Shown here piece by piece: positions 1 through 5,414 of a DNA stretch of 5,414 nt. The position numbers and the translations under genes were made by a program. The stretch is from Nitrosomonadales bacterium (GTDB taxonomy: Bacteria > Pseudomonadota > Gammaproteobacteria > Burkholderiales > Methylophilaceae): assembly GCA_018657165.1 (NCBI GenBank), contig JABHXS010000027.1:1-5414 (forward strand), read 5' to 3'. The notes below the pieces were generated by a model, which was given only the letters and a program-made list of their open reading frames with translations, searched no databases and was not told the DNA's origin. Within the stretch, counting starts at the first letter, position 1; each line of letters opens with the position of its first letter.

Positions 1-482
1 AGTTAATTGATGGCCTTAATATCAGATTCGTTGATGAGAAAATCTTCCTTGATGATAAGGATGTTACAGATTCAATCAGATCCGAATTAATTGGAAAATA
101 TGCTTCTGAAATTGCAAAAAATGCATCAATAAGAGAGAAAATTTTAGATGTTCAAAGATCTTTCTTTGTATCACCAGGGTTAGTTGCTGATGGGCGTGAT
201 ATGGGAACTGTAGTCTTCCCTAAGGCTAAAATTAAAATATTCCTTACTGCAAGCATAGAAGAGAGGGTAAACAGAAGATATAAACAGTTGATATTAAAGG
301 AAAACAATGTTAATCTGTCTGACCTATTTGAGAAAATCAAATTAAGGGACGAAAGTGATACAAACAGAAAAATATCACCCCTTAAGGCTGCAAAAGATGC
401 TTATTTAATTAAAACAGATAATCTAAGCATTAATCAGACCTTTGAAAAAGTAATGGAGATTATTGGTAGTAAGATAAACTAA
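1..482 (+). CDS. cmk: Cytidylate kinase, 3' part (5' end outside window)
   Basis: Cytidylate kinase phosphorylates CMP and dCMP to the diphosphates with ATP in the cytoplasm, recycling pyrimidine nucleotides. The reading frame is open from base 3 with no start needed, giving 159 residues to the TAA at 480-482. By ungapped comparison with remembered E. coli Cmk (227 aa), about 65 N-terminal residues, including the P-loop, are missing. Visible family signatures are the GLVADGRDMGTVVFP block, with R65 and D66 of the fragment matching E. coli R131 and D132. The RDESDTNR block follows, with R115, D119 and R122 matching R181, D185 and R188 of the nucleotide-binding and lid region. All these key residues are kept, so the enzyme looks intact. 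An internal ATG at 201 lies inside the RDMG motif and is not the true start. cmk directly before rpsA is a common proteobacterial order. Confidence 0.96.
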   Translation, partial: LIDGLNIRFVDEKIFLDDKDVTDSIRSELIGKYASEIAKNASIREKILDVQRSFFVSPGLVADGRDMGTVVFPKAKIKIFLTASIEERVNRRYKQLILKENNVNLSDLFEKIKLRDESDTNRKISPLKAAKDAYLIKTDNLSINQTFEKVMEIIGSKIN

Positions 483-495
483 GTAGCATAAGCTG

Positions 496-524
496 TCTAA
501 TAAATTCCAAGTTTATTAGATTTT
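496..524 (+). promoter_or_regulatory. AU-rich hairpin plus T-run between cmk and rpsA
   Basis: A perfect 9-bp stem (496-504 pairs with 512-520) closes a 7-base loop (505-511) and is followed directly by four Ts (521-524). It starts 13 bases after the cmk stop. The stem is entirely A/U apart from one C-G pair, so as an intrinsic terminator it would be weak. It could be a leaky terminator or attenuator between cmk and rpsA. It could also be the first of two hairpins in an rpsA leader resembling the multi-hairpin leader through which E. coli S1 controls its own translation. The pairing is seen directly; the role is inferred. Confidence 0.45.
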
Positions 525-533
525 ATTAACAAC

Positions 534-549
534 CCCATCGCTAGATGGG
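534..549 (+). promoter_or_regulatory. GC-rich leader hairpin upstream of rpsA start
   Basis: CCCATC (534-539) pairs perfectly with GATGGG (544-549) across a four-base GCTA loop, the most GC-rich local stem in this stretch. The ATG at 545, which would be the most upstream possible rpsA start, is buried in the 3' arm. That argues against its use and for the ATG at 575. The stem ends 7 bases before the GAAGG (557-561) that is the only Shine-Dalgarno-like stretch for rpsA. In E. coli the rpsA start region is a hairpin-rich leader with a weak ribosome binding site that S1 represses. This hairpin may do the same job here, by inference from position and shape only. Confidence 0.5.
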
Positions 550-574
550 ATCAAATGAAGGTAAAAAATTTAAA

Positions 575-2056
575 ATGGCAACCCTAGAAAAAACAACACA
601 AAAATCATCTGAAAGTTTCGCTGATTTATTTGAAGAAAGTATGGCGCTTAAGGAAATGCGTCAAGGAGAGGTAATTACTGCAGAAGTTATATCGATTGAT
701 AGTGACTTTGTAATTGTTAATGCAGGTTTAAAATCAGAAAGCCTAATCAAAACAGATGAATTTCTTGATGATAAGGGCGATGTTGAAGTAAATTTAGGTG
801 ACCATGTAAAGGTATCGATCGAAAAATTAGAAGACGGATATGGATCTACGCTTCTATCGCGGGCTAGGGCTAAAGAAATGCAAGCATGGCTTGATCTAGA
901 AGATGCAATGGAAGAATCAAGAATAGTTAATGGTTATGTTAGTAGTAAGGTAAAGGGAGGTTTAAGAGTTACTGTAAACGGCATTATGGCTTTTTTACCC
1001 GGATCTTTAGTTGATATTCGACCAATCAAAGATACAACTCCTTTTGAAAATAAAGAATGTGAATTAAAAATAATCAAAATTGACAGAAAACGAAATAATG
1101 TTGTTGTCTCAAGAAAGGCAGTATTAGAAGGGCAAAATGGAGTTGATCTAGAAGCCTTAATTGATACACTCAAAGAGGGGTCTGTTGTTAAAGGTATTGT
1201 AAAAAATATAACAGATTACGGAGCTTTTGTTGATCTGGGTGGTATAGACGGATTGCTTCACATAACAGACTTAGCATGGAAAAGAATTAAACATCCATCC
1301 GAAATACTTAATATAGGTGATGAAATTGATGCCAGAGTATTGAAATTTGATAAAGAGAAAAATAGGGTTTCACTTGGCTTAAAACAGCTTGATGAAGATC
1401 CATGGGTTGGATTATCAAGAAGAAGCCCTGTTAAAACAAAAGTTTTCGGAAAGGTATCTAATTTAACTGATTATGGTGCTTTCATTGAAATTGAAACTGG
1501 TATTGAAGGATTGGTGCATGTTTCTGAAATGGACTGGACAAATAAAAATATTCATCCATCAAAGGCAGTTCAATTAGGTGATGAAGTTGAGGTAATGATT
1601 CTTGAGATTGATGAAGACAGAAGAAGGTTGTCGTTAGGCATGAAACAATGCAAAGATAATCCATGGGACAATTTTGCAAATAGTAATAAAAAAGACGATA
1701 AAATCAAAGGTAATATCAAATCAATTACAGACTTTGGTGTATTTATCGGACTGCCAGGGGATATTGATGGTCTAATCCACCTTTCAGATATTGCTTGGTC
1801 TGATCAAGAATCAGCATTAAAAAATTATAACAGAGGAGATGAGGTTGAATCAGTCATCTTATCAATCGATGTAGATAAAGAAAGAATTTCTTTAGGTATT
1901 AAGCAATTATCTGATGACCCAAATGAAAATAAAAAGACCGAAACCACAAAAAAACCAAAGAAAGAAGCGAAGGAAAAAACTGATGAGCCTGAAAATGCAG
2001 GAACAACTAATCTAGGTGCCCTTCTAAAAGAAAAACTAGATAATAAAAATGACTAA
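575..2056 (+). CDS. rpsA: 30S ribosomal protein S1, five-domain form
   Basis: S1 sits on the 30S subunit, binds and unfolds mRNA leaders and helps ribosomes start on messages with weak Shine-Dalgarno sequences. From ATG 575 the protein has 493 residues (E. coli: 557). Five S1 (OB-fold) domains lie at about 31-97, 118-182, 203-272, 288-358 and 375-445. The first two are the ribosome-docking pair; the next three carry the typical TDYGAFV/TDFGVFI, DGLLHI and SLGLKQL repeats. The sixth E. coli domain is absent. A lysine/glutamate-rich linker (about 450-473) and a short helix-like end (NLGALLKEKL) replace it. ATG 575 is preferred over ATG 545 because GAAGG lies upstream at 557-561 (13-base spacing, rather long) and 545 is inside a hairpin. 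Even so, the N terminus is about 11 residues longer than the E. coli MTESFAQLFEES start. The stop overlaps ihfB by 8 bases. Confidence 0.95.
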   Translation: MATLEKTTQKSSESFADLFEESMALKEMRQGEVITAEVISIDSDFVIVNAGLKSESLIKTDEFLDDKGDVEVNLGDHVKVSIEKLEDGYGSTLLSRARAKEMQAWLDLEDAMEESRIVNGYVSSKVKGGLRVTVNGIMAFLPGSLVDIRPIKDTTPFENKECELKIIKIDRKRNNVVVSRKAVLEGQNGVDLEALIDTLKEGSVVKGIVKNITDYGAFVDLGGIDGLLHITDLAWKRIKHPSEILNIGDEIDARVLKFDKEKNRVSLGLKQLDEDPWVGLSRRSPVKTKVFGKVSNLTDYGAFIEIETGIEGLVHVSEMDWTNKNIHPSKAVQLGDEVEVMILEIDEDRRRLSLGMKQCKDNPWDNFANSNKKDDKIKGNIKSITDFGVFIGLPGDIDGLIHLSDIAWSDQESALKNYNRGDEVESVILSIDVDKERISLGIKQLSDDPNENKKTETTKKPKKEAKEKTDEPENAGTTNLGALLKEKLDNKND

Positions 2057-2327
2057 ATCTGAATTAATAGCCCTGCTTTCTAATAGGTTTTCGCAGCTTG
2101 TGCATAAAGATGCAGAGTTATCAGTAAAAACAGTTATTGACTCACTAAGTAAAAGCTTAAGTGAAGGTGGTAGAGCTGAGATAAGAGGTTTCGGAAGTTT
2201 TAGCCTACACCACAGACCAGCAAGAGTCGGTAGAAACCCTAAAACAGGTGAAAGAGTAAATGTTCCTGAAAAATTTGTCCCGCATTTTAAACCAGGCAAA
2301 GAACTAAAAATAAAAGTTGATAAATAA
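2049..2327 (+). CDS. ihfB: Integration host factor subunit beta
   Basis: IHF-beta pairs with IHF-alpha (gene not in this window) to bind specific sites and bend DNA sharply, shaping the nucleoid and serving transcription, replication and recombination. The 92-residue protein matches E. coli IhfB (94 aa) closely: MTKSELI start, EIRGFGSF (44-51), GRNPKTG (61-67) with the intercalating proline at 64 at the tip of the beta arm, and VPHFKPGKELK (77-87). E44 and R46, linked to sequence-specific recognition in IHF-beta, are present. These features separate it from HU and from IHF-alpha. The ATG lies inside the last codons of rpsA (8-base overlap, different frame) and has no clear Shine-Dalgarno. Translation is therefore probably coupled to S1. 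The C terminus is about two residues shorter than in E. coli. Confidence 0.96.
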   Translation: MTKSELIALLSNRFSQLVHKDAELSVKTVIDSLSKSLSEGGRAEIRGFGSFSLHHRPARVGRNPKTGERVNVPEKFVPHFKPGKELKIKVDK

Positions 2328-2345
2328 ATAAGTGCAATTTATAAA
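2317..2345 (+). promoter_or_regulatory. Candidate sigma70 promoter for lapB-pyrF
   Basis: TTGATA (2317-2322, five of six to TTGACA) is followed after exactly 17 bases by TATAAA (2340-2345, five of six to TATAAT). Transcription would start near 2352, about 43 bases before the lapB ATG. The -35 lies in the last codons of ihfB and the -10 overlaps the A-rich foot of the ihfB terminator. A transcript starting at 2352 would contain only about five bases of the terminator's left arm and should escape termination. AT-rich DNA gives chance -10 matches, so this rests on both boxes, the ideal spacing and the need for a promoter here. Confidence 0.45.
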
Positions 2346-2387
2346 AAACATATTCACTTTATAGTTAATTTGAATATGTTTTTTTTT
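2343..2387 (+). terminator. Rho-independent terminator after ihfB
   Basis: The left arm 2343-2356 (six As then CATATTCA) pairs perfectly with 2371-2384, giving up to 14 bp around a 14-base loop (2357-2370). If the A-U foot is left out, the core is 8 bp (CATATTCA/TGAATATG), followed by nine consecutive Ts (2379-2387). The A-tract on the left side makes it potentially bidirectional. It begins 15 bases after the ihfB stop and would end a cmk-rpsA-ihfB transcript. It finishes only 7 bases before the lapB start codon. Confidence 0.8.
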
Positions 2388-2394
2388 AAAAATT

Positions 2395-3567
2395 ATGATC
2401 GAATTTGAATTTTGGTGGTTATTAGTAATACCTTTATTCTTTATCCTAGGGTGGGTTTCTGCTCGTGTTGACATAAAACAAATTATTGCGGAAAGTACTA
2501 ATCTTCCAGCCTCGCTTTTCAAAGCTCTCTCATACCTTAACTCCAATCAAAATGAGAGTGCAATAACTGAACTTGAAAAAGCTGTTAAATTAAAAAATAA
2601 TTCACTCGAAATACATTTTGCTCTTGGCTCACTGCTGAGAAGAGAAGGTAAATATGATAAGGCTATAAATTTACATATTGCCCTTCTGAATAAAAGAGAA
2701 ATTACTTCTGAACAAGAAGATTCAATAAAAGCTGAACTAGCGCAGGATTACTTTAAAGCTGGTCTGTATGGAAGATCTGAATCTATACTTAAAGATCTAA
2801 AAAATGAAAATTATTTTCAGTATTCATTAAATTTATTAAGAGAGATATATGTACGAGAGAGAGATTGGGATAAAGCCATTGAGTCTGCTTCTAATTTAGA
2901 GAAGACCTCTGGAGTTTCGTTTAGAATTCCAATTAGTCATTATTTTTGTGAATTAGCAACAAACCACTTAATGAACAAAAAATATGGTATGGCAAAAACA
3001 TATCTTAAAAAATCTCTAGAAGAATCAAAAAACTGTGTGAGAGCTAATATACTTCTCGGTGACATTGCCCATGAAGAAAAAAAATATGATGAAGCTATTA
3101 TTTATTGGAAAAAAATTGAATATCAGAAACCAGAATATCTCGGCCTAGTGATTCAAAAAATAATTTCTGCTTATGAAATTCAAAATAACGTTAACGAAGC
3201 CTTATCCATTCTTTCAAGATATTATGAGCTTTATAAACTTAAAACAATTTTAGGCTCATTGTACAAATTAGTTTTAAAGAATGAAGGCATTGAAAGGGCT
3301 GAGGAGATAGCCAGAAATGAGCTAATACAAAGACCGAGTCTGCTTTCACTTGATCAATTATTTCAAATCTTAACCATTAAGAAGTCAAATAAAATTGAAA
3401 ATATTGAGCTTATTCAACAAACAATTAAAAATTCAATTAGTGAAAGAAGATTTTTTAATTGCAATGAATGTGGTTTTAAAGCAAAACAATTTCATTGGCA
3501 ATGCCCAGGATGTAATTCATGGGAATCACTTCCATCAGAACCAATTGACATTACTTTAGAAAATTAG
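2395..3567 (+). CDS. lapB: Lipopolysaccharide assembly protein B (TPR + rubredoxin-like)
   Basis: LapB (YciM) is an inner-membrane protein that brings LpxC, the committed enzyme of lipid A synthesis, to the FtsH protease and so sets the level of lipopolysaccharide. The 390-residue length matches E. coli LapB (389). One membrane helix lies at about 5-22 (FWWLLVIPLFFILGWVSA), followed by a cytoplasmic run of tetratricopeptide repeats from about 39 to 315 (e.g. ALGSLLRREGKYDKAINLH, ILLGDIAHEEKKYDEAIIYW). A C-terminal rubredoxin-like metal knuckle has C356, C359, C370 and C373 in CNEC/CPGC, so all four ligands are present. ATG 2395 is chosen because it places the membrane helix at the N terminus as in the family. 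No Shine-Dalgarno precedes it, only a T-run and AAAAATT. The usual partner gene lapA is not upstream. pyrF follows after 4 bases. Confidence 0.95.
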   Translation: MIEFEFWWLLVIPLFFILGWVSARVDIKQIIAESTNLPASLFKALSYLNSNQNESAITELEKAVKLKNNSLEIHFALGSLLRREGKYDKAINLHIALLNKREITSEQEDSIKAELAQDYFKAGLYGRSESILKDLKNENYFQYSLNLLREIYVRERDWDKAIESASNLEKTSGVSFRIPISHYFCELATNHLMNKKYGMAKTYLKKSLEESKNCVRANILLGDIAHEEKKYDEAIIYWKKIEYQKPEYLGLVIQKIISAYEIQNNVNEALSILSRYYELYKLKTILGSLYKLVLKNEGIERAEEIARNELIQRPSLLSLDQLFQILTIKKSNKIENIELIQQTIKNSISERRFFNCNECGFKAKQFHWQCPGCNSWESLPSEPIDITLEN

Positions 3568-3571
3568 CTTA

Positions 3572-4264
3572 ATGACAAAACAAACTGAAATTTATGTAGC
3601 AATTGATACAAAGTCAGCTAATGATGCAAAAAAATTGATTAGGCAGCTCCATAATAAGTATTGTGGAATAAAAATTGGAAAAGAGCTATTTACCGCCTGT
3701 GGACCCGAGATTGTATTATGGGCCAAAAAAGAGGGTTTTAAAGTATTTTTAGACTTAAAGTTTCATGACATTCCCAATACTGTTATGAAGGCATGTGAAG
3801 CTGCTTCAAGACTCAATGTGGACATAATAAACGTCCATGCTCTAGGCGGTAAAGAAATGATGGTGGCCGCCAAAAGCGCTGTCTCTGGTAAGAAAATAAA
3901 GTTGATTGGGGTAACGTTGTTAACAAGTCATAATAAAGATTTTCTAGAAGAGATTGGGCTCAAAGGTAATATTAAGGACTGTGTTAAAAGGCTTGCATTA
4001 TCAGTTGCAGAAAGTGGTCTTGATGGAATAGTATGTGCAGCGCCTGACATACCTAATATTCAAAAATACCTTCCAAATGACTTTGTTTTTATTACGCCGG
4101 GCATTAGATTGGGGCACATAAATGGTGATGACCAAAAAAGGGCTGCAAGCCCAACTGATGCAGTAAATTTTGGCTCAAACATTTTGGTTGTTGGAAGACC
4201 AGTAACAGGTGCCTCAAATCCTAATGAGGTATTACATCAAATATACAATCAGCTTTGCAACTAA
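3572..4264 (+). CDS. pyrF: Orotidine 5'-phosphate decarboxylase
   Basis: PyrF converts orotidine monophosphate to UMP, the last step of de novo pyrimidine synthesis, in the cytoplasm. The 230-residue length is normal for the short bacterial family (about 230-245). The catalytic block FLDLKFHDIPNT holds the D61-x-K63-x-x-D66 triad. D12 (VAID) and K34 (GIKIGKE) match other active-site positions. The phosphate-binding end appears as TPGIR and VVGRPVTGA with R209. No key residue is missing. It starts 4 bases after the lapB stop with no Shine-Dalgarno, so it is probably co-transcribed and translationally coupled with lapB. lapB-pyrF is a long-standing gammaproteobacterial pair. Its stop is 6 bases from the stop of the opposing metG. 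Confidence 0.97.
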   Translation: MTKQTEIYVAIDTKSANDAKKLIRQLHNKYCGIKIGKELFTACGPEIVLWAKKEGFKVFLDLKFHDIPNTVMKACEAASRLNVDIINVHALGGKEMMVAAKSAVSGKKIKLIGVTLLTSHNKDFLEEIGLKGNIKDCVKRLALSVAESGLDGIVCAAPDIPNIQKYLPNDFVFITPGIRLGHINGDDQKRAASPTDAVNFGSNILVVGRPVTGASNPNEVLHQIYNQLCN

Positions 4265-4270
4265 TTTCTT

Positions 4271-5414
4271 TTAATCCTTACTATTAGAGTTAATCATCAA
4301 GTCAACTGATTCTTGCTCAATTCGCTTCAAAAGATGTTTGTAAGTTTTAATTTTTAATACATCGTCCTCAATTAAATTAAAACTATCAAAAAACTCTTCC
4401 CCATAAAATAAGGCAATTTTTTCACAAAGGTTTGGAATAATGGGTGTAAGGAAGATAGAAAGAATTCTAAAGGATTTAAGGCAAATGGAACAAATTTCGT
4501 GCAATGCTGAATGGGATTTTTGTTGTTGCTCCTGCTTAGCTAACTTCCATGGCTCAGTTTTACTTATATATTCGTTCAAATCCTCAATTAACTGCATAAC
4601 AAATTTCACTAATTTGCTGAACTCACGAGCCTCATAGTGTTCTTCAATAGCCACTCTAGATTCTTTAATTTTTTTTAATAATGCCAAACCTTCATCTGAC
4701 GCTATTAAAGTCAAGGGCATAAGCTCATGATTAAAAAACTTACCTAAAAATCCAGATGTTCTGCTTGGTATATTGATAAACTTTCCAATTAAGTCACTAT
4801 TATTTTTGGCAACAAAGTCCTCAAGATTTAAGTCTAAATCTTCCATAGAGGAATTTAATTTTGTTGCATAGTAATACCTTAAAAAATTTGGGTCCTTTAC
4901 ATGATCAAGATAACTTCTTGCTGTAATAAATGTGCCTCTTGATTTTGACATCTTTTCGCCATTAACTGTTAAAAAGCCGTGGGTAAATATTTTTGTAGGA
5001 GTCCTGTAATTAGAATAATTTAGTGTAGCTGGCCAAAATAATGCATGAAAATATAAAATATCCTTGCCAATAAAATGAATCAATTCAGTTGTGCTGTCTT
5101 TCTTCCAATATTCATCAAATGATAAATTGTTCATTTTTGCAAATTTTTTGAAGCTCGCCATATATCCAATAGGAGCATCAAGCCATACATAAAAATATTT
5201 TCCAGGGGCATTAGGGATCTCAAACCCAAAATATGGTGCATCACGAGATATATCCCAATCCTGCAGCCCCATGTCAAACCATTCCTTTAACTTATTTTTA
5301 GCTTCAAGCTGCAATGTCTCATTCTCTGTCCATTTTTTTAAAAATTCATCACACTCTGAAAGCTTGAAGAAGTAATGAAGAGTTTTTTTCTTTATTGGCT
5401 CAGTTCCAGAAAGA
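4271..5414 (-). CDS. metG: Methionyl-tRNA synthetase, 3' part, short form (5' end outside window)
   Basis: MetRS charges methionine onto initiator and elongator tRNA-Met in the cytoplasm. The frame is open to the window edge (last full codon 5411-5413), giving 380 residues; the TTG at 5312-5314 is an internal leucine, not a start. The fragment begins with LSGTEP, just after the zinc-bearing insertion in E. coli MetRS. It then shows DISRDAPYFGFEIP, WLDAPIGY (about 77-84), HFIGKDI and the KMSKS loop (154-158, bases 4940-4954). The anticodon-binding helical domain has N214 and R218 (matching E. coli N391, R395) and W289 in EPWKLAKQE (E. coli W461). The HIGH motif lies outside. The protein stops shortly after the helical domain, so the C-terminal OB-fold domain of E. 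coli MetRS (677 aa) is absent. I estimate a full length near 550 residues. Confidence 0.95.
   Translation of the reverse strand, partial: LSGTEPIKKKTLHYFFKLSECDEFLKKWTENETLQLEAKNKLKEWFDMGLQDWDISRDAPYFGFEIPNAPGKYFYVWLDAPIGYMASFKKFAKMNNLSFDEYWKKDSTTELIHFIGKDILYFHALFWPATLNYSNYRTPTKIFTHGFLTVNGEKMSKSRGTFITARSYLDHVKDPNFLRYYYATKLNSSMEDLDLNLEDFVAKNNSDLIGKFINIPSRTSGFLGKFFNHELMPLTLIASDEGLALLKKIKESRVAIEEHYEAREFSKLVKFVMQLIEDLNEYISKTEPWKLAKQEQQQKSHSALHEICSICLKSFRILSIFLTPIIPNLCEKIALFYGEEFFDSFNLIEDDVLKIKTYKHLLKRIEQESVDLMINSNSKD

Noticed and set aside
201..482. A stand-alone 93-residue protein starting at ATG 201
   Set aside because: The frame is open upstream to base 3 and the ATG lies within the RDMG motif of cytidylate kinase, so it is the tail of cmk.
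463..492. A possible rpsA promoter (TTGGTA at 463-468, CATAAG at 487-492)
   Set aside because: Both boxes match the consensus at only four of six positions and the spacing is 18; in DNA this AT-rich that is expected by chance.
1130..1935. Internal repeats within rpsA
   Set aside because: The similarity is between the S1 domains at protein level, which the gene family explains; no near-identical DNA repeats were seen.
1930..1980. A-runs in the rpsA tail as a programmed slippage site leading to a longer S1
   Set aside because: No S1-like coding sequence is present in another frame downstream; ihfB begins at once, so slippage would not give a sixth domain.
934..2299. Several - strand open frames of 65-87 residues across rpsA and ihfB
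   Set aside because: They are antisense to strongly conserved S1 and IHF-beta codons and show no family motif or ribosome site; they are shadow frames.
4440..4637. A 65-residue + strand reading frame inside metG
   Set aside because: It lies antisense to the conserved anticodon-binding domain of MetRS, is cysteine-rich in a way typical of shadow frames, and matches nothing I recognise.

Overview
The window holds six housekeeping genes of an AT-rich (about one third G+C by eye, not computed) gammaproteobacterium. Five genes lie in a row on the + strand: cmk (3' part), rpsA, ihfB, lapB and pyrF. A sixth, metG (5' end outside the window), runs toward them on the - strand. IHF-beta and LapB together point to Gammaproteobacteria. 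The short intergenic gaps, strong AT bias and trimmed proteins suggest a streamlined genome such as a SAR86-like marine lineage, but that placement is inference.

Region by region: 1-482 is the C-terminal two thirds of cytidylate kinase. 483-574 is the rpsA leader, with two tandem hairpins. 575-2056 encodes ribosomal protein S1 with five S1 domains instead of the six in E. coli, followed by a lysine-rich tail. ihfB (2049-2327) overlaps the end of rpsA by 8 bases. The 67 bases between ihfB and lapB hold a strong AT-rich intrinsic terminator (2343-2387). A good sigma70-like promoter (2317-2345) overlaps its upstream edge. lapB (2395-3567) and pyrF (3572-4264) are 4 bases apart. metG (4271-5414, - strand) converges on pyrF with only 6 bases between the stop codons, and it lacks the C-terminal tRNA-binding/dimerisation domain found in E. 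coli MetRS.

Functionally the genes cover nucleotide supply (Cmk, PyrF), translation (S1, MetRS), nucleoid architecture (IHF-beta) and control of lipopolysaccharide synthesis (LapB). The likely transcription units are cmk-rpsA-ihfB, ending at the terminator, and lapB-pyrF, starting from the promoter woven into it. No mobile element, CRISPR array, tRNA, rRNA or defence gene is visible. I see no new multi-gene system. The points worth a second look are the rpsA leader, the shortened S1 and MetRS, the nested promoter and terminator, and the near absence of Shine-Dalgarno sequences.
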